The notes below the pieces were generated by a model. It worked only from the letters and a program-made list of their open reading frames with translations, had not been told where the DNA came from and did no database searches. From Nostoc sp. CHAB 5824 (GTDB taxonomy: Bacteria > Cyanobacteriota > Cyanobacteriia > Cyanobacteriales > Nostocaceae), in the NCBI RefSeq assembly GCF_020829665.1, contig NZ_JAIVFT010000004.1:193613-257612 (forward strand): a stretch of 64,000 nt of DNA. The letters are read 5' to 3'. Below are positions 43,701-52,492 of the stretch, one piece after another. Numbering within the stretch: position 1 is the first letter of the stretch; each line of letters opens with the position of its first letter. The position numbers were made by a program, and so were the translations under genes.

Positions 43701-44720
43701 ATGCATTCAATTGTGAAAAGTTGGCAACGAATAGCTGCCTTGTTGATAGTAGTCCTCATGTGTATAGGTTGTAGCAAAATCCCCTCTGTTAGCTACAACC
43801 CTTGGAAAGTCATTTCTGTGCCAACAGACTCGAATCTATTGGATATTGCTTTTACTAATAACCCTGAGCATGGCTACTTAGTAGGTAGCAATGCTACCCT
43901 CTTGGAAACCAATGACGGTGGTGATACCTGGAAACCAATAACATTACAACTGGATGAGCAAAAGTATCGTTTTGACTCAGTAAGTTTTGCAGGTAAAGAA
44001 GGCTGGATTGCCGGAGAGCCTGGACTGTTGCTGCATACTACTGATGAAGGTGCTTCTTGGTCGCGTATTCCCCTGAGCGAAAAGCTACCAGGTAGCCCGA
44101 TCGCAGTTAAGGCACTAGCAGACAACACAGCGGAAATGGCTACTGATGTAGGAGCCATATATAAAACCACAGACGGCGGCAGAAACTGGAAAGCTCAGGT
44201 GGAATCAGCAGTCGGCGTGGTGCGTAACTTAGAACGTTCTCCTGATGGCAAATATGTTGCCGTTTCCGCCAAGGGTAGTTTCTACTCGACTTGGGAACCG
44301 GGGCAAGATGCTTGGGTACCCCATAACCGCAATAGTTCTCGGCGGGTAGAAAACATGGGTTTTGCTGACAATGGGCAATTGTGGTTGCTAGCTAGGGGAG
44401 GTCAAATTCAGTTTAGTGACCCAACTAAACCTGAAGAATGGCAAGAGGCAAAATATCCAGAGTTATCCACCAGTTGGGGTTTACTGGATTTGGCATATCG
44501 CACACCCAATGAAATTTGGATAGGTGGTGGTAGCGGTAATTTGCTACGGAGTGGCGACGGTGGCAAAACTTGGGAAAAAGACCGTGCGGTGGAAGAAGTT
44601 GCTGCTAATTTGTACAAGATTGTGTTCTTAGAGCCAGAGCGGGGATTTATAATTGGCGATCGCGGCGTTTTGCTCAAATATCTACCAAACCCTGAAACAA
44701 CTTCCCCAGAAGCTGCTTAA
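43701..44720 (+). CDS. ycf48: Photosystem II assembly factor Ycf48 (HCF136)
   Basis: A 339-residue beta-propeller protein with a lipobox (LMCIGCSKI) near residue 24, so a luminal lipoprotein. Repeated BNR-like motifs are visible: ETNDGGDTWKP, HTTDEGASWSR, KTTDGGRNWKA and RSGDGGKTWEK. It binds newly made D1 and helps form the PSII reaction centre. It lies between rubA and psbEFLJ on the same strand, as in other cyanobacteria. A 100-base tandem repeat block sits between it and psbE. Confidence 0.95.
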   Translation: MHSIVKSWQRIAALLIVVLMCIGCSKIPSVSYNPWKVISVPTDSNLLDIAFTNNPEHGYLVGSNATLLETNDGGDTWKPITLQLDEQKYRFDSVSFAGKEGWIAGEPGLLLHTTDEGASWSRIPLSEKLPGSPIAVKALADNTAEMATDVGAIYKTTDGGRNWKAQVESAVGVVRNLERSPDGKYVAVSAKGSFYSTWEPGQDAWVPHNRNSSRRVENMGFADNGQLWLLARGGQIQFSDPTKPEEWQEAKYPELSTSWGLLDLAYRTPNEIWIGGGSGNLLRSGDGGKTWEKDRAVEEVAANLYKIVFLEPERGFIIGDRGVLLKYLPNPETTSPEAA

Positions 44721-44721
44721 T

Positions 44722-44820
44722 GGGGACTGGCGACTGGGGAATAGGGACTGGGGACAAGGAGACAAGGGGACAAGGGGAATAACCAATGCCCAATACCCAA
44801 TACCCAATCCCCAATCCCCT
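44722..44820. repeat. STRR block between ycf48 and psbE
   Basis: A G-rich part (44722-44779, GGGGACTGG/GGGACAAGG units) is followed by a C-rich part (44783-44820, CCCAATACCCAATCCC units). The two halves are roughly complementary, so a weak hairpin is possible. It begins 2 bases after the ycf48 stop codon. Confidence 0.7.
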
Positions 44821-44912
44821 ATTTCTGAGAAGAACGTTGCAACTTGTAACTCTTTCTTAACTTTGTAGGATAATAAACTCAATAACACTCTATGTATAAG
44901 GTAGGGATCTAA

Positions 44913-45161
44913 ATGTCAGGTACCACTGGAGAACGTCCGTTTTCGGACATTATTACTAGCGTTCGTTACTGGGTAATTCACAGCATCACCATTCCAGCAT
45001 TGTTTATTGCCGGTTGGCTATTTGTCAGCACTGGGCTGGCTTATGATACCTTTGGCACACCCCGCCCCGACGAGTATTTCACACCAGCGCGGCAAGAAGT
45101 GCCAATTGTGAAGAACCGTTTTGAAGCTAAAAAACAAGTTGAACAATTTATTGGAAAGTAG
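44913..45161 (+). CDS. psbE: Cytochrome b559 alpha subunit
   Basis: An 82-residue PsbE with one membrane helix and heme ligand H23 ([24 protein letters not shown]). The C-terminus [12 protein letters not shown] is typical. With PsbF it binds the heme at the acceptor side of PSII. psbE, psbF, psbL and psbJ follow each other closely (9, 8 and 70 bases apart). Confidence 0.98.
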   Translation: MSGTTGERPFSDIITSVRYWVIHSITIPALFIAGWLFVSTGLAYDTFGTPRPDEYFTPARQEVPIVKNRFEAKKQVEQFIGK

Positions 45162-45170
45162 TTTGAGATC

Positions 45171-45308
45171 ATGACTAGCGGCAATAACATCAATCAACCA
45201 GTTACCTATCCAATTTTTACTGTTAGATGGCTGGCAGTTCACACTTTAGGTGTACCAACTGTATTCTTTTTAGGCGCGATCGCCGCAATGCAATTTATTC
45301 AACGTTAG
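45171..45308 (+). CDS. psbF: Cytochrome b559 beta subunit
   Basis: A 45-residue protein: ATG at 45171, ending QFIQR at 45306-45308. The single helix contains the second heme ligand H24 ([17 protein letters not shown]). The order and spacing (9 bases after psbE) confirm the identity. It is too short for usual length cut-offs. Confidence 0.97.
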   Translation: MTSGNNINQPVTYPIFTVRWLAVHTLGVPTVFFLGAIAAMQFIQR

Positions 45309-45316
45309 GAGCAATT

Positions 45317-45439
45317 ATGGTAGAAAGATCGCCCAATCCCAATAATCAGCCGGTTGAACTAAACCGGACTTCGCTATACCTGGGACTACTACTAGTTTTC
45401 GTTCTGGGGATTTTATTTTCCAGTTACTTCTTCAACTAA
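45317..45439 (+). CDS. psbL: Photosystem II reaction centre protein L
   Basis: A 40-residue protein: [20 protein letters not shown], then [21 protein letters not shown]. The ATG at 45317 has AGGAG just upstream, and the longer open frame starting at 45227 overlaps psbF and is not the gene. PsbL is a single-helix PSII core subunit. It starts 8 bases after psbF. Confidence 0.97.
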   Translation: MVERSPNPNNQPVELNRTSLYLGLLLVFVLGILFSSYFFN

Positions 45440-45509
45440 GTAGAAGTTCTGTTGTTAATCTTTGTTTATTGAACGTGTGTTGATTAGTTGTTAAGGGAGG
45501 AGAGAAGCT

Positions 45510-45629
45510 GTGTCTGGAAGTGGGAGAATTCCCCTGTGGGTCGTCGCTACGATCGCAGGTTTAGGTATAATTACAGTCTTGGGCATTTTCTTTTATGGTG
45601 CCTACGCCGGACTCGGTTCTTCGATTTAA
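45510..45629 (+). CDS. psbJ: Photosystem II reaction centre protein J
   Basis: A 39-residue protein with GTG start at 45510, preceded by [29 protein letters not shown], then [18 protein letters not shown]. PsbJ is a single-helix PSII subunit near the quinone exit. It is the last gene of psbEFLJ and is followed by a terminator at 45702. Confidence 0.95.
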
Positions 45630-45701
45630 CATGAGTTAGTTTGAACCGAACACTATAAGTTAGAATTTTCTAGCATTTGTTGAGAAATCAACGTTAAAAA
45701 A

Positions 45702-45738
45702 ACCGCCTGTCTCTATGAGATAGGCGGTATTAATTTTG
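45702..45738. terminator. Bidirectional terminator between psbJ and psaI
   Basis: ACCGCCT (45702-45708) pairs with AGGCGGT (45722-45728). On the minus strand it is followed by a run of T (AAAAAAA on the plus strand before it), and on the plus strand by ATTAATTTT. It serves converging genes. Confidence 0.75.
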
Positions 45739-45851
45739 GTCAATATTCCTTTGTCCTACTCTGCGGGTACTCCGTTGGAGAACTCGAAGAGTAGCCGCTA
45801 GCGCGTCTATGTCATTTGTTTTTTGCAAATGACTAATGACTCATGACTACA

Positions 45852-45962
45852 TTAGCCAATATCGTCCCTTTCAATGTATAAAAGTAGAAACGCGAAGGTC
45901 ACAGCTGGCACAACCCAACCAATTATGGGAACAAGGATAGAAGGCAAAAAGGAAGCTGCCAT
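45852..45962 (-). CDS. psaI: Photosystem I reaction centre subunit VIII
   Basis: A 36-residue single-helix protein, ATG at 45962 with AGGAA upstream on the minus strand: MAASFLPSILVPIIGWVVPA, then VTFAFLLLYIERDDIG. The LPSILVP start, the GxVxPA turn and the LYIE end are PsaI marks. PsaI helps hold PsaL and stabilises PSI trimers/tetramers. It converges on psbEFLJ through a shared terminator. No psaL is next to it in this window. Confidence 0.85.
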   Translation of the reverse strand: MAASFLPSILVPIIGWVVPAVTFAFLLLYIERDDIG

Positions 45963-46164
45963 AATAAAGGTTCCTGTTAAATAACACTACAATTCAAGAT
46001 GAGCTTACTGCAAATTCTGCCAAATTTTTAAAATTATTTCATATTTTTAACACAGCCCATATTGGGAGAGCGGGAGTGGGGAGTGAAGAAACTCTTTCTT
46101 TATCTTTCCTTGTCTCCCTCATCCTAATCATCCATAAGTTACTATTTTTACTTGTTACTGGCTA

Positions 46165-49100
46165 TCACATACCTAAGAGTTCATCTAGCTGCAAGCTTGG
46201 CAAGTCTGGAGGAATCACAGTTCGCACTATTGTGACTTTGTGACTCTCTTGTTGGGTTATAAGATCAAGTGTGATCGCTTCCAAGCGAATTTCCAAGCAC
46301 CCAAAGGGAATGTTTAATTGCGTCATCACTTCCAATCCTCCCAAAGCGTTAGGTAACAAATTTGCCAGTAAATGGGGCCCCTCTAGTAACCAGCGAGTTT
46401 GATAATCTTCAACCCATAACTTGACAACAACTTGGGGAGGTACTTCAGGCAGTACTACGCGCACTATGATAAATTTGCCAGCAATTAGTTCGCCATCTGG
46501 TACATGCAGTTGTGGAATTGGCAAAGGCTCAATGGCTGCCGTAGTTATGGGTAGAGAAGAGGATAAACCTAACAGTGGTTGCTTCTCTTCTTCAAGGGAG
46601 TAATTCTTCGTCGCATCGGCTTCCAGTTCATATGTATCATCTACAACGATTTCTTTCGCCAACCAAGCTGACGCTATATTCATTTTTATCGGAGGAGGGG
46701 GGGGCGGCAGTTGTGTTATTAAAGCCAGTGAGAGTGTTGGTTCGGATACTTTTTCTCCTACCGTATCTTCCCCTGTCTCTAGATCAGCTTCCTTCGCTGT
46801 GTCTGCGTCTTCCCCAAAGTTCCCAAGATCAAAAATCGACTCTTGAACTTCTTCCCATGTCCCCCTGTCACCATCCAGGCTTAACGGCAAGTTAAAATCA
46901 ACATTGGGAATTTCAGCACTAAGAGAAAGCTGGGTCTCCTGGACTGGAACATAGTTATCGTCGTTTTGAAGTTGCAGATCATTAATGGATTCAGGCAAAG
47001 AGTATCCTTGGCTCTGCATCCACTTCCTGAGCAGGGGAGATGAGTAAAGGTTACCTGTTGTAATGAATTGTGAATTTGGCTGGGCTTCTACCTCAACAAC
47101 AGATTCTTCCTGGAATTGTGCATTTGGCTGGGCTTCTACCTCAACAGCAGCTTCTTCCTGGAATTGTGTATTTGGCTGAGCTTCTACTTCAGCAACAGCT
47201 TCTTCCTGAGATGGTGCATCATCTAGTACTAATTCCAGCGTATTTTCATTTTCAGCTACAATTGCGTCCAACTGCGGCAAGTCTTTATCTGCTTGAACTT
47301 CCAATCCATCTGGGGGGACATTGCTTTTTATTTCTTCTCTATCACCTAGCAAAGCTTGTAGCCGTCTCAAGTATGGAAAAGTAGTGTCGAGAATTGGCAT
47401 TCGACGTTGCCTAATGACCAACTGCTCCAAGTTTATGGCCGCTAGAGTAGTATCCTTTTCCAGAAGCTCCTCGTCTATAGGAGGTTCTGCAACAACATCT
47501 GTAGGAGTGTTGGCATCGGTTTGAATAGGGGGCAGTTTCGGCAATTGAGGCGAAGTGCCTGAATTCTTTAAGTTAGATGTCCGCAGGGTGGCTTCTCGCA
47601 GAACTTGTAGGTTAATTTGCGGTGGTAGGGGTGTATTTGGGGATGGATTGAGTCTCTGAGACTGCTCTGTTTTTGGAACTTTGACCAGATTTAATAGTTT
47701 CAAATCGAGCCTCACAGCTGTCTCCGGCTCCGTGAAAGCAGTAGGCGAGTCCGATGGTGCTATGGGGTCATTTAAGGATGTACTAGGTTTTGCTGCGGCT
47801 GTGATTGCTAGTAATTCTGTTACATCTGCTGTAACGGTGAAAGATTGGCTGGCTAACCGGATGATTTCACCAACATCGGCGAATCTACCATACAAACTGA
47901 TATCTGCCAAAATTAACTTAGATTCACAGTTAGCAGGAATATCAATTGAGGTATTGATAGTGAAGGGCAACTCTTGGTCTGGTAAGGGTTGCCGTACTTG
48001 GATCAAGATTTCTGACTCTAGGGGCGATCGCAGTTCAATTCCTAGTTCAACCGCCTGCAGGCTATTTGGGAACAATGTTTCAGCTTGATCTAGATTTGTG
48101 TTTTCTTTGAGTTCTATGTGCCCATTGATTGTAAGAGCCTGTCCCCAACGAGCAATGTAACTATCCTGACCTAAAGTTAGCAGTAATGGAGGCGGTGGTT
48201 GAGTTGCTGGAGAATCTGTAACCGTTTCATCATTGGGCAGGGCTTCAGAAGTGGGTAAAGCTAAATCTATTAAATTTTGTAAAATCTGCTCTGCCGTCTC
48301 ACCTTTAAGCCACACAGGACTCACAGGCTCATAGATATCTTCTTCCGTTTCATCTGGTACAACAATGGTAGCAGGGTTGCTGTCTGTAGTAATTTCCAGA
48401 TATGTGGAGACTGCGATCGCTTTATCTAAGGTAATTGCGGGTTCTACTGAGGCAGTACATTCCAAGTTTGCTTCATCTGGCACAACAATGGTCGCGGGGT
48501 TGTTATCTGTAGTAATTTCCAGATATGTAGTGATCGCTTTATCTAAGGTAATTGCGGGTTCTACTGGGGCATTGCATTCCAAGTTTGCTTCATCTGGCAC
48601 AACAATGGTCGCGGGGTTGTTATCTATAGTAATTTCCAGATATGTAGCGATCGCTTTATCTAAGGTAGTTGCGGGTTCTACTGGGGCAGTGCAATCCAAG
48701 TTTGCTTCATCTGGCACAACAATGGTCGCGGGGTTGTTATCTGTAGTAATTTCCAGATATGTGGAGACTGCGATCGCTTTATCTAAGATAATTGTGGGTT
48801 CTACTGGGGCAATGCATTCCAAGTTTGCTTCATCTGGCACAACAATGGTCGCGGGATTGTTATCTGTAGTAATTTCCAGATATGTAGCGATCGCTTTATC
48901 TAAAGTAATTGCGGGTTCTACTGGGGCAGTGCATTCCAAGTTTTCAGAAACAGTATCTGGGCGCTCAAGCGACTTTAATTCTACATTCTTCCCCTGCTCC
49001 TGCTCCCCCTGCTCCCCCTGCTTCCCCTCTCCTTCCTGGGACACTACTTGAAGTTGGACACTGTACTGCCAAGATTTACCAAGCAGATCCGACATCAAAT

Positions 49101-49383
49101 CGCCAGTACACCGCAACTCCCAAACTCCCGGCTCGAAGTAGGTAAAGGGAATTACCGCCATTAATCCTTCTGAATTAGTGCGGCGTGATCGTTTGAAAAT
49201 TCGCCGCTTTGATTGGACTTCCTGGGTTGAAGAGTGAGTTACCCGCACTTCCACGTCTGTATTAGGAAGGTTAGAACGAGCCAAAACTCTATAGTGCCCT
49301 TCCAAAATTTCCAAATTTGGCGATTCTAGGATGTGCCACGAGCGAGCGCCTTGTTTCTGTATCAGAAATTGCCAGTGTTCCAT
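46165..49383 (-). CDS. Large repeat-containing protein of unknown function
   Basis: A 1072-residue acidic, Pro- and Thr-rich protein. The N-terminus (residues 1-115, MEHWQFLIQKQGARSWHILE, IFKRSRRTNSEG, ELRCTGDLMSDLLGKSWQY) looks like a beta-sandwich domain. Residues about 145-345 are five tandem units of 39-41 residues (YLEITTDNNPATIVVPDEAN...). Further Ig/beta-like domains follow near 400-500 and at the C-terminus (GKFIIVRVVLPEVPPQVVVK). There is no signal peptide. It appears to be a cyanobacterial scaffold-like protein, with no known function. A STRR insertion at 49003-49028 gives GKQGEQGEQEQG. Confidence 0.65.
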   Translation of the reverse strand: MEHWQFLIQKQGARSWHILESPNLEILEGHYRVLARSNLPNTDVEVRVTHSSTQEVQSKRRIFKRSRRTNSEGLMAVIPFTYFEPGVWELRCTGDLMSDLLGKSWQYSVQLQVVSQEGEGKQGEQGEQEQGKNVELKSLERPDTVSENLECTAPVEPAITLDKAIATYLEITTDNNPATIVVPDEANLECIAPVEPTIILDKAIAVSTYLEITTDNNPATIVVPDEANLDCTAPVEPATTLDKAIATYLEITIDNNPATIVVPDEANLECNAPVEPAITLDKAITTYLEITTDNNPATIVVPDEANLECTASVEPAITLDKAIAVSTYLEITTDSNPATIVVPDETEEDIYEPVSPVWLKGETAEQILQNLIDLALPTSEALPNDETVTDSPATQPPPPLLLTLGQDSYIARWGQALTINGHIELKENTNLDQAETLFPNSLQAVELGIELRSPLESEILIQVRQPLPDQELPFTINTSIDIPANCESKLILADISLYGRFADVGEIIRLASQSFTVTADVTELLAITAAAKPSTSLNDPIAPSDSPTAFTEPETAVRLDLKLLNLVKVPKTEQSQRLNPSPNTPLPPQINLQVLREATLRTSNLKNSGTSPQLPKLPPIQTDANTPTDVVAEPPIDEELLEKDTTLAAINLEQLVIRQRRMPILDTTFPYLRRLQALLGDREEIKSNVPPDGLEVQADKDLPQLDAIVAENENTLELVLDDAPSQEEAVAEVEAQPNTQFQEEAAVEVEAQPNAQFQEESVVEVEAQPNSQFITTGNLYSSPLLRKWMQSQGYSLPESINDLQLQNDDNYVPVQETQLSLSAEIPNVDFNLPLSLDGDRGTWEEVQESIFDLGNFGEDADTAKEADLETGEDTVGEKVSEPTLSLALITQLPPPPPPIKMNIASAWLAKEIVVDDTYELEADATKNYSLEEEKQPLLGLSSSLPITTAAIEPLPIPQLHVPDGELIAGKFIIVRVVLPEVPPQVVVKLWVEDYQTRWLLEGPHLLANLLPNALGGLEVMTQLNIPFGCLEIRLEAITLDLITQQESHKVTIVRTVIPPDLPSLQLDELLGM
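48351..48942. repeat. Coding tandem repeat, five units of 117-123 bp
   Basis: Units begin at 48351, 48474, 48591, 48708 and 48831 (CATCTGG...), spaced 123, 117, 117 and 123 bp. The 6-bp difference adds two residues (VS) before TYLEI. Several units contain a HIP1 site or a one-base variant. The near identity points to recent expansion. Confidence 0.85.
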
Positions 49384-49988
49384 TGTAAGTGATGCCCAGG
49401 CCGACGAGTCACCCAGTTATATTGTGTATTACCGTTGCTTGCAAGTTTACTCCAGTATTTTGTAAATGCATCCCTTAAATGGCTATCAAGTTAACTCAGT
49501 TTTACTTACTTTACTTCTAGCACTTTAACTAGTCGTATTAAGGGAATTCCAATGGATTACCGTGTTGCTTGTGCGTAAAGCTTTTGTTGTTTCCTAAATA
49601 TTAACTTTGACACTCTCCGGTGCTAAATTAACAGGGATGCCAATGAATATCGTTGGCTGTCTATGCTCAACTTAGTGCGAAAATTTTTGTATTATTTTTT
49701 ACTAAAGTGTCCAATTTGTAATAGACACAACATACAATAAATTCAGATTCACTTGACAATTTTTATTAAATTGTGATTGCCCACATTTTTGCTACAAAGA
49801 GTTAGGATGTGGCTCTTAAGTGTCCTCTGCGATCGCCCACGGCGGGCGCAAAGCGCCATCGCAAATCACAACACTTAACCGCGTAGCACGCGCCCAACCT
49901 ACAAAGCAGCGTTTCTTTGAATCGCTACAAAGCGTATCCTCACCTGAGTGAAATGTGGGTGACAATGAGGATTTACAGGAGGGATTCG
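49384..49988. other. 600-base spacer upstream of the Cys-rich small protein gene
   Basis: No gene is seen. Bases 49830-49880 contain palindromic repeat pieces (GCGATCGCCCACGGCGGGCG, GCAAAGCGCCATCGC). The rest is AT-rich. It serves divergent genes. Confidence 0.45.
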
Positions 49989-50186
49989 ATGCTAGTCATT
50001 TTAATGGACGAGCAAATCCTTGCCCCTGAGCAAGTTTGCCAGTCTTGTTTACTCGCTGACAGGAGCGGTCAACCCCGTTGGCGTGGGGGTCAACTGCGTT
50101 GTGGTCAAGCCATTGGCAACCTTACTCAACAGCAGCCAGACCAGTATGAGTGTGTAATGGGTTTTCGCATCGCCTATATAGAATAG
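49989..50186 (+). CDS. Small Cys-rich protein of unknown function
   Basis: The start chosen is the ATG at 49989 (MLVILMDEQILAPEQVCQSC), with a strong AGGAGGG 6-13 bases upstream. A longer frame from 49917 is possible. The 65-residue protein has CQSCLLADRSGQPRWRGGQL, then RCGQAIG and YECVMGFRIA. Four cysteines (two close, two further on) suggest a zinc site. It is probably conserved in cyanobacteria, and its role is unknown. Tic20 follows 81 bases downstream. Confidence 0.6.
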   Translation: MLVILMDEQILAPEQVCQSCLLADRSGQPRWRGGQLRCGQAIGNLTQQQPDQYECVMGFRIAYIE

Positions 50187-50267
50187 TTGAATTTGCCAGC
50201 AAGACCAAGCAACTGCGTTATCCTAAGCTCAAGTAACTATTAAAATTTAACCACAGGAGAACGCATA

Positions 50268-50747
50268 ATGTCTTGGCGCGGGTCTACAACGGTTTCAGAT
50301 CGAATTTTTGCTTCTTTGCCTTATTTACTGCCCCTAGTTGATGGTTTAGTCTTTGGCAGCTTTTTGTTGAATCAGTTTCCAGCACTACGAGTTCTACTTT
50401 TACCACTACAACCAGTGCTAGTAATTTACGGTAGTTTAGGACAATTTGGACAAATAATTGTGTTCTTTGCTTTGTTCCTATTAGTGGTGAGAAACGAAAA
50501 AATCAGTCACTTCATTCGTTTCAACACAATGCAGGCAATTCTTTTAGACATAGTTATATTTTTGTGTTCCATACTGGTGGAAGTTTTAGGAAAGGTTCCT
50601 GGTACTGGCTTTGCAATAGAAACACTAGCTAACACCATCTTTTTAGGCATAGTGGCAGCAGTTGCATATTCAGTCATCCAGTCTGTAAGCGGGCGTTATG
50701 CGGAAATTCCGGCAATTTCCGATGCAGTGTATATGCAAGTACGTTAG
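50268..50747 (+). CDS. Tic20-family protein
   Basis: A 159-residue membrane protein with four predicted helices. It has the Tic20/Ycf60 pattern: DRIFASLPYLLPLVDGLVFG, then FFALFLLVVRNEKISHFIRFNTMQAILLDIVIFL, and a C-terminal helix ending in SVIQSVSGRYAEIPAISDA. Plant Tic20 is part of the chloroplast inner-envelope import channel; in cyanobacteria the protein is in the plasma membrane with unclear role. AGGAGA precedes the start. Confidence 0.9.
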   Translation: MSWRGSTTVSDRIFASLPYLLPLVDGLVFGSFLLNQFPALRVLLLPLQPVLVIYGSLGQFGQIIVFFALFLLVVRNEKISHFIRFNTMQAILLDIVIFLCSILVEVLGKVPGTGFAIETLANTIFLGIVAAVAYSVIQSVSGRYAEIPAISDAVYMQVR

Positions 50748-50750
50748 AAG

Positions 50751-51524
50751 TTAACGGGTCGTTACGGTGTTTTCCAAGCGACCAATACCTTCAATTTCTA
50801 CGCGGACGCGATCGCCTGGATGCAATGGACTTACACCCTCCGGTGTACCTGTAAGCACCAAATCACCAGGTAATAGCGTCATAACCTGACTGATATAGGC
50901 AACTAAAACATCGGGGGAAAATACCATCTGATTGATACAGGCAGATTGGACTGGGTTGGCGTAGTCATTCACAAAAGTCTGCAATCTCGCTCCTGGATTT
51001 AATTCCCGCACAATCCAAGGGCCCAATGGACAGAAAGTATCAAAACCTTTGGCTCGCGTCCATTGACCATCCCCTTTTTGTAAATCCCGCGCTGTTACGT
51101 CATTGGCGATGGTGTAGCCCCAAATTTTGGTTTGGGCTACCTCTGGCGTACATTCAAAGGCGTAATCGCCAATCACTAATGCTAACTCTCCTTCGTAATC
51201 AACTCTTTTTGATTGGGGAGGATACTTAATTTCACTCTCAGATGGAATGATAGACGTAGGTGGCTTGAGAAAAATTAGTGGCTCAGAAGGCACTGGAGTT
51301 CCCATTTCGGCTGCATGGTCTGCATAATTCTTACCCACCGCCACAATTTTTGAGGGAGCGCAGGGAGCCAGAATTTGATAATTTTCTGTTGTCAAAGTTA
51401 AATCAGTGGGTTGTCCTTGTAACCAGGGCGGAGCATCTAGCACCTGCACATTGAGGGATAGTTGTAGCAACCCATAGTAAATCTGCCCTTGTTGATTTTG
51501 AATTCGCACATAGCGCTGCGCCAT
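50751..51524 (-). CDS. Fumarylacetoacetate hydrolase-family enzyme
   Basis: The start chosen is the ATG at 51524 (MAQRYVRIQNQQGQIYYGLL); a longer reading uses a TTG at 51578. The 257-residue protein has the FAH core: AVGKNYADHAAEMG, PLIFLKPPTSIIPSES, the metal-binding VDYEGELALVIG and GYTIANDVTARDLQ, plus the C-terminal LVLTGTPEGVSPLHPGD. Family members hydrolyse or decarboxylate acylpyruvate-like compounds and need a divalent metal. The exact substrate is unknown. It converges on Tic20 with only 3 bases between the stop codons. Confidence 0.85.
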   Translation of the reverse strand: MAQRYVRIQNQQGQIYYGLLQLSLNVQVLDAPPWLQGQPTDLTLTTENYQILAPCAPSKIVAVGKNYADHAAEMGTPVPSEPLIFLKPPTSIIPSESEIKYPPQSKRVDYEGELALVIGDYAFECTPEVAQTKIWGYTIANDVTARDLQKGDGQWTRAKGFDTFCPLGPWIVRELNPGARLQTFVNDYANPVQSACINQMVFSPDVLVAYISQVMTLLPGDLVLTGTPEGVSPLHPGDRVRVEIEGIGRLENTVTTR

Positions 51525-51593
51525 AACCTTGATGAATATCCTTTTATCTGCTTTTTTGTTGCTGTGAGCGGGTAGCAATCCTCAGTTAGCTTT

Positions 51594-51770
51594 TTAGCGA
51601 ACCGATTGAGCCTTAAGCGTGAAAGCGATCGCTATAGATGCCCTTAGGGAAAGATAGCCCTTGGCAAAGCTGATAGCTCGATCAATTTGCTGGCGAACAC
51701 CAAAAACTGGATTCTTACTTGCCAAATAAATCTGGCGATCGCCTCCCGACTTAGTTTTCATTAGGGACAT
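51594..51770 (-). CDS. Possible 58-residue small protein
   Basis: A minus-strand frame from ATG at 51770 to TAA at 51594: MSLMKTKSGGDRQIYLASKN, then PVFGVRQQIDRAISFAKGYL and SLRASIAIAFTLKAQSVR. It contains HIP1 and near-HIP1 sites, and composition looks protein-like, but no family is recognised and no RBS is evident. It lies upstream of the FAH-family gene on the same strand. It may be a chance frame or a decayed gene. Confidence 0.3.
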   Translation of the reverse strand: MSLMKTKSGGDRQIYLASKNPVFGVRQQIDRAISFAKGYLSLRASIAIAFTLKAQSVR

Positions 51771-51935
51771 CCAAAAAATCCAAACTTCGGCGATTTGGCT
51801 AATGATTCAGATTGAAAACTGGTAAGATTATAGTTCCTTGTTGCTTCAGATGTTGATTAATACTGACATTTTGAATTAAAAACAGGTATAAATTAACATT
51901 GGCAGCCATTTCTGTCCATAAGGAGACTGAAAAAT

Positions 51936-52298
51936 ATGACTACAAGTTACGAAACAATGTACATCCTCCGTCCTGACCTGGGAGACGAACAGGTAGAGCA
52001 AGCAATTACTAAATATCAAAACTTGCTTCGCGAACAAGGTGCTGAGGATATCCAAATTCAAAATCGTGGTAAACGTCGTCTTGCTTATGAAATCAAAAAA
52101 CACCGCGATGGCATTTACATCCAGTTAAACTACACTGCGCCTGCAACTGCGATCGCCCCCTTTGAACGTGCCATGCGTTTGAGTGAAGAAGTGATTCGCT
52201 ATCTGACAGTTAAGCAGGAAGCTGAAGAAGAAAAACCTCCTAAAGAGGAAAAAGAAAAACCCACTAAAGTGGCAGCAACAGCGCCAGCAACGGTCTAA
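51936..52298 (+). CDS. rpsF: 30S ribosomal protein S6
   Basis: A 120-residue S6: [60 protein letters not shown], and [17 protein letters not shown]. The C-terminal tail is Lys/Glu-rich ([15 protein letters not shown]), as in other cyanobacteria. AAGGAGA precedes the ATG at good spacing. S6 binds the 30S platform with S18. It stands alone here, without rpsR nearby. Confidence 0.96.
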   Translation: MTTSYETMYILRPDLGDEQVEQAITKYQNLLREQGAEDIQIQNRGKRRLAYEIKKHRDGIYIQLNYTAPATAIAPFERAMRLSEEVIRYLTVKQEAEEEKPPKEEKEKPTKVAATAPATV

Positions 52299-52304
52299 GG
52301 AGTA

Positions 52305-52360
52305 GGGAATAGGGGATAGGGAAGGTTTTGGTTTTCCCAATGCCCCATGCCCAATCCCAT
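52305..52360. repeat. STRR/inverted repeat after rpsF
   Basis: GGGAATAGGGGATAGGGAA is followed by TTCCCAATGCCCCATGCCCA. Tandem heptamer-type repeat with partial inverted symmetry, between rpsF and the next gene; it may also stop transcription. Confidence 0.55.
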
Positions 52361-52492
52361 TCAATAAAATTTTGTTTTTTCTTTTTCGTGACTTGCTTGG
52401 GAATGCTAAATTAACAAATACTTGCCAAAGGTAGTACTTCCGCAGTTATACCTAAGAGTGGACAAAATTCTGAATGGGAGCTGTAAGCTACT

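Noticed and set aside
48365..49051. Open frame of 228 residues opposite the tandem repeats
   Set aside because: It is the antisense of the repeat units of the 1072-residue protein; the real gene is on the minus strand.
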